NCBI RefSeq assembly: GCF_007829335.1
Contig: NZ_VIWO01000006.1
Span: 186,001-250,000 of the forward strand
Reading direction: 5' to 3'
DNA length: 64,000 bases
Origin: Chitinophaga polysaccharea
Lineage (GTDB): Bacteria; Bacteroidota; Bacteroidia; Chitinophagales; Chitinophagaceae
Position numbers and translations under genes: made by a program. Under the pieces are notes generated by a model that had not been told where the DNA came from, made no database searches, and worked only from the letters and a program-made list of their open reading frames with translations. Positions within the stretch are counted from its first letter, which is position 1. Each line of letters begins with the position of its first letter. Positions 1 to 8,210 of the stretch are shown here, piece by piece.

Positions 1-668
1 TCTGCTACGCTGATTTGTATATGATCGATGTATTGCTTGTTCCACAATGGCTCAAATACATAGTTGGCAAACCGGAAAGCCATAATGTTCTGCACCGCTT
101 CTTTTCCCAGGTAGTGATCTATGCGGTAGATCTGTTTTTCTGAAAAACGTTTTCCTAAAAAGCGATTCAGTTTTTTGGCAGTATCCAGGTCGGTGCCAAA
201 AGGCTTTTCTACCACAATGCGGTCCAGCTCATCGCGGTTGCATAGGTTGTGTTTAGACAATGCTTCAGCGATGATTTCAATGAAGCGGGGCGCCACTGCA
301 AAATAAAAAATGCGGGTAGCGTTCTGTTTCTGCTTCTTTTCAAATGCATCCAGCGTGGCTTTCAAACCGGTGTATGTTTCTGCCTTCACAAAATCGCCCT
401 GCAGGTACACAATATTTTTGGCGAACTCATTCCATTCTTCGTCATTGGCCTTTCCGTTCCGGCTAAACTCATTCACACCAGCCAGCAGGTCCTGTTTAAA
501 GGCTGTTTCCTCTTCTTCCAGGAAATCCACACAATAGATGGTGAATACGGGTGGAAGATGTTTGTCGGTGTACAGGTTATAAAGTGCAGGAATCAGTTTT
601 CTTTTTGTCAGGTCCCCTTTAGCGCCGAAGATGGTAATGGCGGCGGGGACTATTTTTCCAGGTTTCAT
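1..668 (-). CDS. zwf: glucose-6-phosphate 1-dehydrogenase, N-terminal part (cut by window edge)
   Basis: Oxidises glucose-6-phosphate to 6-phosphogluconolactone with NAD(P)+, the entry step of the oxidative pentose phosphate pathway in the cytoplasm. Reading from the ATG at 668, the nucleotide-binding motif GAKGDLTKRKLIPALY lies near residue 15. The substrate-binding signature RIDHYLGKEAVQNI is followed by FEPLWNKQYIDHIQI, all characteristic of the family. About 222 of the usual ~490-500 residues are present and the reading frame runs off the left edge without a stop, so this is a partial gene, not a pseudogene. No strict TAnnTTTG promoter is visible upstream. The following 135 bases up to the GH9 stop codon hold nothing I recognise. 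Confidence 0.95.
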   Translation of the reverse strand, partial: MKPGKIVPAAITIFGAKGDLTKRKLIPALYNLYTDKHLPPVFTIYCVDFLEEEETAFKQDLLAGVNEFSRNGKANDEEWNEFAKNIVYLQGDFVKAETYTGLKATLDAFEKKQKQNATRIFYFAVAPRFIEIIAEALSKHNLCNRDELDRIVVEKPFGTDLDTAKKLNRFLGKRFSEKQIYRIDHYLGKEAVQNIMAFRFANYVFEPLWNKQYIDHIQISVA

Positions 669-803
669 CGAAGCATCGGTTTATATGCCATGTAATTTAA
701 GCATCAATTCCCGGAAAATGCTAATACAATTTTGTGATTCCCTGTTATCATTTCCTCAACAATACATGAACAATAAATTATCTATATCCAAACCATGATA
801 TAT

Positions 804-2552
804 TTACTGGTAACCTAACGTCTGTTTGAGGGCATCGATACCGCTTACAAGATATACCAGTGGCGCGTTCCAGTTGATCGCGATTTCATTGCTGGCATAG
901 GCGCCGGCGTTATCTGTATAAGCCGTTTCGGGTTCGGTAAACTCATAGTTGCTTTTGTCTTGCCGCCCGGGGTTAGGCCCTCCTACCAATAAGCCCGGTA
1001 CCGGCGGTGTAATACCATCGGCGATAGAAAGGCGATGATGCGGATGCAGGGGCGATTTGCTGCCGATGCCGGTTACAAAGCAATAGGTGGTGGCATTACG
1101 GCCCAGCAGATAATCCAGGTTACCCAATGCAGCATAGGCATATCGCTGGTCACGGGTAAGCCTATACGCATTCAGTAACACAACGCCCTGGTTAGCTGCC
1201 ACGGAACTACTGCCCCAAGTAAAATCCCCGGGCGATTGCCCCATCACTGTGTGAAAAGCGCTCGTATTCGCAGCCATTACGTATTGGTTGGCCAACGCCA
1301 GTACCCGTTCCTTTATTTGGTGTATGACCGTTGCGGTACTGCCGGGCAAGTCTTTGGCCCGCAATAGCGAATAGTATCCCAGCATGCCCACGTTTGCCCA
1401 GGCAGGCAAACTAACCGGGTCCCCTATATGTTTTTCCACCACGCTGAAAAACTGTGGGTCGCGGGTGGTGATATACAGCTCCGATGCAGCCCATAGCCAT
1501 TCATCGGCAAAGTACCGGTCGCCATACCCGCCGGTGGTAACAGCAGGCTGGTACACTTTATTGAGGCTATCCTGGTCGTAGCGCAGGGCCGGGTGCTGTA
1601 GCGCCCATTGCCAGGCCTTCCCGGCCGCCTCCCTGCATTGGGCCGCCAATGCGGGATTGAAAGGTTGTAATACGCGGGCTGCCTGGGCGGTAACAGCGGC
1701 AAAATCCAGCGTGGCAGCGGTGCCTTTCTGTACTACATACCGCGGCGCTTTAGTGACTCCCGGCATTACCATCCCATCGAAAGCAGCGTTGGTGCATTTA
1801 TTATATACCCCGCCATCGGCAGGGTCCTGCATGGTAAGCATCCACTGCAGGTTGTATACTGCTTCGTTCAAAATATCCGGTAGGGCATCGCCGCTCTCGG
1901 GAATATTCGTGTTTAACTGTTTGAAATAATCGGGAAAATCTTCATAGGCGGAGAGTAATGTGCCCATGGTGATACCGGAATTAACGATGTATTTGTTGTA
2001 ATCTCCGGCATCATACCAGCCGCCGGGCGTAGCAATCACCGTACCCGCCGGCCGTGTGGCACTGGCTGCCCCCGCATGTACCAGCACCGCCGTATCCGGG
2101 TGTCCGGCCGGCCGATGCCACTGCCCCGCAAAACGGGCTTCCAGCGGCATATCGGAGCGCTGATAATAATACCCTTTGAGCGCCGCCACCGCTACGGGAT
2201 GATACACGTTGGCATTGACAGGAAAGGCCGGCGATTGTCCGGCACCAGGCACCACCATCACAAAATCGCCCGATGTGGTAAATGCAGAAAAATCGGCCAC
2301 GCGGGTGGTGATAGAAGAATGCACAGAGCGATTAGCCGCTCCTAACCGGCCACGGAAAACAATTTGCTGCGAATGAGAAGGGGTAATATAAAAGCTGTCG
2401 CCCTTCACTGGCTGTGTCACCACGGCTATTTTTGGCGCATGGGGATAAAAACCTGCCTGGTTCAGCGTAATGGAAAAATTGGGTTGCTGTGCATGCAAAC
2501 AGCCTCCCAATAGCAATGGGAGACCAGCAAAAACGGACTTGTTACCTAACAT
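804..2552 (-). CDS. glycoside hydrolase family 9 (endoglucanase-like) lipoprotein
   Basis: Predicted beta-1,4-glucan (cellulose or related) hydrolase on the cell surface or in the periplasm. An N-terminal Ig-like CelD_N domain (about residues 25-115) precedes the (alpha/alpha)6 catalytic domain. Family 9 marks are GGWYDAGDYNKY (about residues 178-188, carrying the catalytic base/nucleophile aspartates), the histidine region SPLHPHHR, and the C-terminal NEIAINWNAPLVYL with the proton-donor glutamate. A longer frame starts at 2618, but I choose the ATG at 2552. That start puts a lipobox (LLLGGC) at residues 14-18 of a normal signal peptide, and a TAnnTTTG element overlaps the longer start. Substrate specificity cannot be read from the sequence. 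No SusCD pair adjoins it. Confidence 0.9.
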   Translation of the reverse strand: MLGNKSVFAGLPLLLGGCLHAQQPNFSITLNQAGFYPHAPKIAVVTQPVKGDSFYITPSHSQQIVFRGRLGAANRSVHSSITTRVADFSAFTTSGDFVMVVPGAGQSPAFPVNANVYHPVAVAALKGYYYQRSDMPLEARFAGQWHRPAGHPDTAVLVHAGAASATRPAGTVIATPGGWYDAGDYNKYIVNSGITMGTLLSAYEDFPDYFKQLNTNIPESGDALPDILNEAVYNLQWMLTMQDPADGGVYNKCTNAAFDGMVMPGVTKAPRYVVQKGTAATLDFAAVTAQAARVLQPFNPALAAQCREAAGKAWQWALQHPALRYDQDSLNKVYQPAVTTGGYGDRYFADEWLWAASELYITTRDPQFFSVVEKHIGDPVSLPAWANVGMLGYYSLLRAKDLPGSTATVIHQIKERVLALANQYVMAANTSAFHTVMGQSPGDFTWGSSSVAANQGVVLLNAYRLTRDQRYAYAALGNLDYLLGRNATTYCFVTGIGSKSPLHPHHRLSIADGITPPVPGLLVGGPNPGRQDKSNYEFTEPETAYTDNAGAYASNEIAINWNAPLVYLVSGIDALKQTLGYQ

Positions 2553-2615
2553 GGAATATCTCTTTAAAATGCTTGTTAAGATAGTCGTTTTAACCTTATC
2601 TCCTGGTTTATTCAA

Positions 2616-2623
2616 CAAATTTA
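2616..2623 (-). promoter_or_regulatory. -7 element of the GH9 gene
   Basis: Minus-strand TAAATTTG matches the Bacteroidota -7 consensus TAnnTTTG. The transcript would begin near 2609, leaving a leader of about 57 nt before the ATG at 2552. It argues against translation from 2618. No clear -33 TTTG is seen at normal spacing. Confidence 0.45.
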
Positions 2624-2770
2624 TAATCTGGGGATTGATTGACTTTTTAACAATTTCCCCCTATCATTGTACCCGAATTCAACCATACACCCTAACACTT
2701 CAGCCTTTTTTCAGCTTCCCATCCCGGTTATTGTGTCATTGTTATTGTAGCCTGGTAAGCATTTTTCAAC

Positions 2771-2794
2771 CGTTATTCATAAAAATGAATAACG
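2771..2794. promoter_or_regulatory. candidate ModE operator (24-bp perfect dyad)
   Basis: CGTTATTCAT, four A, then ATGAATAACG: a perfect 10-bp inverted repeat ending 13 bases before the receptor start codon. As I recall the E. coli modA ModE site, it has outer arms CGTTAT and ATAACG separated by 12 bases; this dyad has the same arms and the same 12-base separation. A ModE-type DNA-binding protein is encoded at the far end of the same locus (6391-6726). Binding is inferred. The alternative is an mRNA hairpin in the leader. Confidence 0.6.
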
Positions 2795-2807
2795 AAAATA
2801 AACGTAC

Positions 2808-4808
2808 ATGCACAAAGCGTTACTCAGCATTGCCCTGACTATGGGATTAATAGCCCCGGCAGCGGCTCAGGTAAAACAAGACAGCAGCCGGGTATTTACC
2901 CTTGGAGAAGTAGTATCCTATGGCCGGCACACCGACTCCGTCAGCACTATTACCCTGAACCAGGTACAGTCCTTTCATCGCCTGAATGTGGCCACCGCGC
3001 TCAACTTGTTGCCCGGCATCAGCCAATCCAATGTAGGCCCCCGCAATGAATCCATGATTTATGTACGCGGGTTCGACCTGCGGCAAACACCGGTATTTAT
3101 CGACGGGATACCGGTATATGTACCCTACGATGGTTATGTAGACCTGGCCAGGTTTACCACTTTCAACCTGTCGAAAATAGCCGTGGAAAAAGGCGGCGCT
3201 TCTGTATTATATGGCCCTAACACAATGGGCGGCGTTATTAACCTCATCTCTTCCAAACCTGTACATACACTGGAGATAAACGCCTCCGCCGGATGGCTTA
3301 CAGGCGGTCACGAAGAAGCGCTGAACATAGGCAGCCGCCTGAATAAGGTTTACCTCCAAGGCGACATTTCCCGGTACCAGCGCGATTATTACAACTTATC
3401 TAAAGACTTTCAACCCACTAAAACCGAAGATGGCGGACAGAGAAATAACTCCTATAACAACGACTGGCGCTATGGTTTCAAGCTGGGATTTACTCCCAAC
3501 AGCCGCCATGAACTGGCTATCGGGTATTCCCACCAGGAAGGCAGCAAAGGCACGCCGGTGTATACGGGCACGGATACACTTAATTCACAGTATAAAAGTC
3601 CCCGCTATTGGCAATGGCCCAAATGGAATAAGGAAAGTGTGTATTTCCTGTCGAACAGTACGCTGAACGATCACAGCCACCTGAAAACACGCCTGTATTA
3701 CGACCGGTTTATCAACGTGCTGAAAAGCTTCGACGACGCCACATATGCCACGCAGAAAAAGCCCTATGCCTTCACCAGTTACTACAACGACTATACGCTG
3801 GGGGGTAATATTGAATACGGCTATACGCTGTTTTCCGCCAACCAGTTGAAAGCGGCGGTTCATTTCAAGCAGGATGTGCATCGCGAACACAATGAAGGCG
3901 AACCCGAAAGAAAAGTAGCCGATAATACTTTCTCCGCGGGCGTTACCGACCAGCACTCCTTCAATACTCACTGGGCTTTACAGGGAGGCGCTGCGTTTAA
4001 CTACCGCCAAAGCCTGGATGCGCAGAACTATAACAGCCAGACCAAAACCATCACCGATTTTCCCAGTAACAACAGCCACGCTATAAATGCACAGACCAAG
4101 GTGATATATACACCAGTAGCCGGCCGGGACTTCCGGTTTTCGGCAGACCGCATGACGCGATTTGCCACCATTAAAGACCGTTATTCCTACCGGCTGGGGA
4201 CCGCCATTCCCAACCCGAACCTACAGCCTGAAAACACGCTGAATGTTGCGCTCCAATACACCGACACACGGATCAGGAAAGTGAACCTCGACGCCAGCAT
4301 CTTCTACAGCCATATACAAGATGTAATTCAAAATGTGAATAATGTAGTATATGATACCACGAAACGTCAATGGTTGTCACAAGCCCAGAACAAAGGACGC
4401 GCAGCATACTATGGCGCAGAAATAGCGGCCACCTGGCATATTTGCACTGCCTTTACCGGCGGGTTAAACTATACGTTCATCAAACGTAAAAATCTCGATA
4501 ACCCCAACATCCGCTTTACCGACGTACCGGAACATAAAGCCATCGGCTGGCTGCAATACGATGCTTCCCGCCTTAGCCTCCTGCTGAATGGCGAGTACAA
4601 TGCCAACCGCTATAGCAGCAGCTATGGCGCCAAAGCGCCGTCATTCTTCCTCCTGCATGCCAGCGCCGTGGTACAACTCACCAACTGGCTAAAGCTACAG
4701 GGAGGTGTGAATAACATTTTTGATAAAAATTATATGCTTACCGAAGGATACCCTGAGCAGGGCAGGAATTATTTTGCCAAGGTACTTTTCAATTATACTT
4801 ATTTTTAG
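2808..4808 (+). CDS. TonB-dependent outer-membrane receptor, possibly ModE-regulated
   Basis: 666-residue outer-membrane active transporter. A signal peptide (cleavage after APAAAQ, residue ~21) is followed directly by a plug domain (motifs LNLLPGISQ, IYVRGFD, PVFIDGIPV, VLYGPNTMGGVINLIS) and a 22-strand-type barrel ending in aromatic F. It lacks the CarboxypepD_reg and STN domains of the two other receptors in the window, so it belongs to the smaller siderophore/cofactor/metal-complex class. Four bases separate it from the peroxidase gene. The start is the ATG at 2808, just after the 24-bp dyad. The substrate is unknown. The ModE-like neighbour suggests a molybdate or tungstate complex, but iron or another ligand is possible. 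Confidence 0.88.
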   Translation: MHKALLSIALTMGLIAPAAAQVKQDSSRVFTLGEVVSYGRHTDSVSTITLNQVQSFHRLNVATALNLLPGISQSNVGPRNESMIYVRGFDLRQTPVFIDGIPVYVPYDGYVDLARFTTFNLSKIAVEKGGASVLYGPNTMGGVINLISSKPVHTLEINASAGWLTGGHEEALNIGSRLNKVYLQGDISRYQRDYYNLSKDFQPTKTEDGGQRNNSYNNDWRYGFKLGFTPNSRHELAIGYSHQEGSKGTPVYTGTDTLNSQYKSPRYWQWPKWNKESVYFLSNSTLNDHSHLKTRLYYDRFINVLKSFDDATYATQKKPYAFTSYYNDYTLGGNIEYGYTLFSANQLKAAVHFKQDVHREHNEGEPERKVADNTFSAGVTDQHSFNTHWALQGGAAFNYRQSLDAQNYNSQTKTITDFPSNNSHAINAQTKVIYTPVAGRDFRFSADRMTRFATIKDRYSYRLGTAIPNPNLQPENTLNVALQYTDTRIRKVNLDASIFYSHIQDVIQNVNNVVYDTTKRQWLSQAQNKGRAAYYGAEIAATWHICTAFTGGLNYTFIKRKNLDNPNIRFTDVPEHKAIGWLQYDASRLSLLLNGEYNANRYSSSYGAKAPSFFLLHASAVVQLTNWLKLQGGVNNIFDKNYMLTEGYPEQGRNYFAKVLFNYTYF

Positions 4809-4812
4809 AGAG

Positions 4813-5886
4813 ATGAATAAGCGCTGGCTCCTGCGATGGTTTGGTCTGGCCGCCCTGTTGTTTACGGGCAGCCGGTGGCTGCCTGTACCCGAACCCTATG
4901 TGCCGGTATACCCGGCCAACTTCGGCAACCGGTTAAATATCCCGGCAGATAACCCGTTGACCAAAGAAGGCGTTCTCCTGGGAAGAATGTTGTTTTATGA
5001 ACCGCTGCTTTCTGCCAACAACAAAGTATCCTGTGGCAGCTGTCACCAGCAGCAACGCGCTTTTACCGATGGAAAAAAATTCAGCACTGGCATAGATAGT
5101 ATCCCCACTGAACGTAATAGCATGTCGCTGGCCAACCTGTTATGGGTACGCCATTTCTTTTGGGATGGCAGGGCCGAAAGCCTGGAGCAGCAAGCACTTA
5201 CACCGCTTACCGCCTTGCATGAAATGGGGCAGCCCCTGGATATCAGTGCCGCAAAACTACGCCGCAGCCAACGCTACGCCGCGCTTTTCAATGCCGCCTT
5301 TGGCAACAGCAACATTACCGGCGATCAGATCATAAAAGCCCTGGCACAATTTGAAAGAACTTTAATTTCTGCCAACGCGCCATACGACCACTATCTCGCC
5401 GGTAAGTACCAGCTCTCTCCGGCAGCGGAGAGAGGTATGCAGCTGTTTATGAATGCCCCTGATCCGGGAAAAAAGATACGCGGCGCCAACTGTGCCCATT
5501 GTCACGGTAGTCCAAAATTGTACATGGAATTGTTTCATAACAATGGCCTGGATAGCCTGCCCCTGGACCCTGGCAGGGAAAAGCTCACCGGCCTCGCGGC
5601 CGACAGGGGCCGGTTCCGCATTCCCACGCTCCGCAACATCGCGTTAACGGCGCCGTATATGCACGATGGACGCTTTGGCACCCTGGAAGAAGTACTGGAT
5701 CATTACAGTGAGCATATCATCCAGAGCCCATCCTTAAGTCCCGTATTACGCAATACATCCAACGACATGAACGGCACGTCGCTCAAACTTAGCCGCAGCG
5801 AGCAGAAAGATATCATTGCCTTTTTGCACCTGCTCACTGATTCAACATTTATCAACAATTCACAATTCTCCAATCCTTTTAATTGA
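4813..5886 (+). CDS. di-heme cytochrome c peroxidase (CcpA/MauG family)
   Basis: Periplasmic or membrane-anchored di-heme protein, predicted to reduce hydrogen peroxide with electrons from cytochrome c, or to act as a MauG-like oxidase. An N-terminal hydrophobic segment (LAALLFTG) serves as signal or anchor. The two heme c sites are CGSCH (near residue 76) and CAHCH (near 230), and conserved FRIPTLRNIALTAPYMHDG with the distal-heme methionine lies near the C-terminus. At 357 residues it has normal family length. I take the ATG at 4813, not upstream codons inside the receptor gene. The spacing of 4 and 7 bases to its neighbours implies one transcript with the receptor and the sulfite-oxidase-like gene. 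Confidence 0.9.
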   Translation: MNKRWLLRWFGLAALLFTGSRWLPVPEPYVPVYPANFGNRLNIPADNPLTKEGVLLGRMLFYEPLLSANNKVSCGSCHQQQRAFTDGKKFSTGIDSIPTERNSMSLANLLWVRHFFWDGRAESLEQQALTPLTALHEMGQPLDISAAKLRRSQRYAALFNAAFGNSNITGDQIIKALAQFERTLISANAPYDHYLAGKYQLSPAAERGMQLFMNAPDPGKKIRGANCAHCHGSPKLYMELFHNNGLDSLPLDPGREKLTGLAADRGRFRIPTLRNIALTAPYMHDGRFGTLEEVLDHYSEHIIQSPSLSPVLRNTSNDMNGTSLKLSRSEQKDIIAFLHLLTDSTFINNSQFSNPFN

Positions 5887-5893
5887 TGCATCC

Positions 5894-6382
5894 ATGAAAT
5901 ATACTTTGCTCCTTTTTCTGGCCACTATATTGTTGCATAGCCGCACATGGGCGCAGTCGGCCACTATCAGCGTCACCGGAGAAGTAACCCACCCACTGCA
6001 ACTCAGTGCCGCCGATATTGCTGCGATGAAAAAAGTAACCGTACAGGCCACGGATCGTGATGGAAAAGCACATAGCTACACAGGCGTGCCAGTAGCCGAT
6101 ATTCTGCAACAGGCAGGCGTTACCATGGGAGCACAGCTCCGTGGAGAAAACATGTCGAAGTATTTGCTTGTAAAATCAGGCGATGGCTATGAGGTGTTGT
6201 TTTCTTTGCCTGAGCTCGACGCCGCTTTTACGGATCGTGTGGTGATACTGGCCAGCCAGGTAGATGGACAGTCGCTACCCGAAGGAAAAGGGCCGTTCCG
6301 GATCGTAGTGCCCGGCGAGAAAAAACCGGCCCGCTGGATCTGGGAGGTAACGGCTATGACTGTACGCTTTGCGAAGGAATAG
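5894..6382 (+). CDS. small secreted sulfite-oxidase-fold (molybdopterin-domain-like) protein lacking cysteine
   Basis: 162 residues with a signal peptide (cleavage after RTWAQ). The body resembles the oxidoreductase molybdopterin-binding (sulfite oxidase) domain in reduced form: VTGEVTHPLQLSAADI, a YTGVPVADILQQAG segment, DGYEVLFSLPELD, and the typical end GPFRIVVPGEKKPARWI. The mature protein contains no cysteine at all, so the thiolate that ligates Mo in sulfite oxidases is absent. It may bind a ligand or cofactor rather than catalyse. It is the last gene of the receptor-peroxidase operon, and its stop is 8 bases from the stop of the convergent ModE-like gene. Function unknown. Confidence 0.75.
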   Translation: MKYTLLLFLATILLHSRTWAQSATISVTGEVTHPLQLSAADIAAMKKVTVQATDRDGKAHSYTGVPVADILQQAGVTMGAQLRGENMSKYLLVKSGDGYEVLFSLPELDAAFTDRVVILASQVDGQSLPEGKGPFRIVVPGEKKPARWIWEVTAMTVRFAKE

Positions 6383-6390
6383 TATTAGGG

Positions 6391-6726
6391 TCATTCTTCC
6401 ATACGGGCGGCTGCGGTTACCAGGAATTGCTGAAAAGAAGTATTCAGTTCGTGAAACAATCGGATGGCAGCTTCGCCTTTGGGCGTCAGCGAGGCGCCGC
6501 CGCCATTCTTCCCTCCCCGTTCCATGATGACCAGCGGATGGCCCGTGCGCTTATTCATCTGGTCTACGAAATCCCAGGCCTGCCGGTAAGATAGCTTCAT
6601 GGCGGTAGCCGCCTTTTTCAAAGACCCTAATTCGCCAATCTTCTCCAGTAGCTCAATTCTTCCATATCCCAGGAAAGGCCCTTCGGTAGTTTCTATCCAG
6701 ATGCGCCCGTTGGCTATCAGTTTCAT
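6391..6726 (-). CDS. ModE-type winged-helix regulator without molybdate-binding domain
   Basis: 111-residue DNA-binding protein matching the N-terminal domain of ModE: ELLEKIGELGSLKKAATAM, LSYRQAWDFVDQMN, and the glycine-rich wing GGKNGGGASLTPKG. The C-terminal TOBE/Di-MOP domains that bind molybdate in E. coli ModE are missing, so effector sensing, if any, happens another way. I use the ATG at 6726; the longer frame begins with TTG at 6735. A near-consensus -7 element (TATCTTTA, 6749-6756 on this strand) gives a very short leader. It is convergent with the receptor operon, which carries a ModE-like dyad at its start. Confidence 0.88.
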   Translation of the reverse strand: MKLIANGRIWIETTEGPFLGYGRIELLEKIGELGSLKKAATAMKLSYRQAWDFVDQMNKRTGHPLVIMERGGKNGGGASLTPKGEAAIRLFHELNTSFQQFLVTAAARMEE

Positions 6727-6893
6727 ATTATACAATATCGGTGTGCCCTAAAGATAACAGTAAAATTGGCCGGTGCTACCAGCTTACAAATTTGCCAGAG
6801 CAACAATACTTAAATTTTTCCCACAAAAGAGGGAGTATAATAATATTTTATTTTACGTTATATTTAGAGATACACACAATCGAGATCTTTCTA

Positions 6894-8210
6894 ATGACAC
6901 AAAACGAGGGCTTAAAGAAAACACTTACTCCCTTTATGTTGTGGGGACTGGGAGTAGGATACGTAATTTCAGGAATGTACTTTGGCTGGAATCTGGGCCT
7001 TGAAAAAGGTGGTACCGGGGGAATGGCTATCGCCACGGTGGTGATCATGCTGATGTATGTTACTTTTACATTCAGTTATGCAGAACTGGCCTGTGCTATC
7101 CCAAAAGCGGGCGGTGTATTCGACTACGCGAACAGGGCCATGGGAAAAGATATTGGCTTCATTGCAGGTATCGCCCAGGTCATCGAATTCATCCTGGCTC
7201 CCCCGGCTATTGCGTTTGCTATCGGCGCCTATTTCAACGCGTTCTTTCCCCAGGTGCCCATTCTTACCAGCGCTATTGCCATCTATTTCGTTTTTACTGC
7301 ATTAAATGTGTATGGCGTACAGGCAGCAGCTTCCTTTGAAATGATTGTTACCGTGCTTGCAGTAGGAGAATTATTGCTGTTTTCCGGGCTTACCCTGCCG
7401 AAGTTCCAAACCGTACATCTCACCCACAATGCCCTGCCCAATGGCTGGAACGGCGCCTTTGCCGCCATTCCTTTTGCTATCTGGTTTTTCCTGGGCATTG
7501 AAGGCATCGCCAACGTAGCCGAAGAAACTAAAAATCCGCAACGCGATATCAGCAAAGGATTTGGCTGGGCTATCCTTACGCTCGCCATCTTATGTATCCT
7601 GGTATTTGTAGCTGCCACCGGCATTGCAGGCTGGGAAACTATCGTATATAAAAATGGGATCAGTGGTGATACGTCCGATTCTCCTTTGCCTCTCGCAATG
7701 GCAAAAATTACCGGCGATAACCACCTGATGTATCACCTGCTCATTACCGTGGGATTATTTGGCCTGGTAGCCTCCTTTCATGGGTTGATCCTCGCCGCTG
7801 GCCGCTCTACCTATGAAATGGGAAGGGTGCATAACCTGCCCGCTTTCCTGGGCAAAATATCTCCCCGCTTTCAAACGCCCGCCAATGCCCTGGCCGGTAA
7901 TATGGTGATCGGTATCCTGGCCCTGCTGTCGGGTAAAACAGCCGAAATCATCGTGGTATCTGTTTTTGGCGCATTAACCTTATATATCATTTCCATGGTG
8001 TCGATTATCGTGTTGAGAAAACGTGAACCGGATTTACCCCGCCCGTTTAAAGTGGCCTGGTACCCGGCGTTCCCCATCATCGCCCTGGTCATTGCCACCG
8101 TTTCTATTATTGCCATGTTTATCTTCAATGGTATATTAGGACTCATCTACTTCTCCGTATTAGCCATCACCTTTTTGCTATACAAAATCTTTAAACCCGC
8201 CAATACATGA
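6894..8210 (+). CDS. APC-family amino acid/amine permease, ethanolamine permease-like
   Basis: 438-residue inner-membrane transporter with about 12 hydrophobic segments. Family marks include an N-terminal GVGYVISGMYFGWNLGLEKG, YAELACAIPKAGGVFDYANRA in TM3, and the middle WFFLGIEGIANVAEETKNP. These resemble ethanolamine permeases (Eat) more than general amino-acid permeases, and the catabolic neighbours agree. The start is the ATG at 6894; codons upstream lie in an AT-rich leader. Its stop overlaps the next start (ATGA), so it is translationally coupled to the ligase gene and is the first gene of a five-gene operon. The substrate assignment is inference. Confidence 0.85.
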   Translation: MTQNEGLKKTLTPFMLWGLGVGYVISGMYFGWNLGLEKGGTGGMAIATVVIMLMYVTFTFSYAELACAIPKAGGVFDYANRAMGKDIGFIAGIAQVIEFILAPPAIAFAIGAYFNAFFPQVPILTSAIAIYFVFTALNVYGVQAAASFEMIVTVLAVGELLLFSGLTLPKFQTVHLTHNALPNGWNGAFAAIPFAIWFFLGIEGIANVAEETKNPQRDISKGFGWAILTLAILCILVFVAATGIAGWETIVYKNGISGDTSDSPLPLAMAKITGDNHLMYHLLITVGLFGLVASFHGLILAAGRSTYEMGRVHNLPAFLGKISPRFQTPANALAGNMVIGILALLSGKTAEIIVVSVFGALTLYIISMVSIIVLRKREPDLPRPFKVAWYPAFPIIALVIATVSIIAMFIFNGILGLIYFSVLAITFLLYKIFKPANT

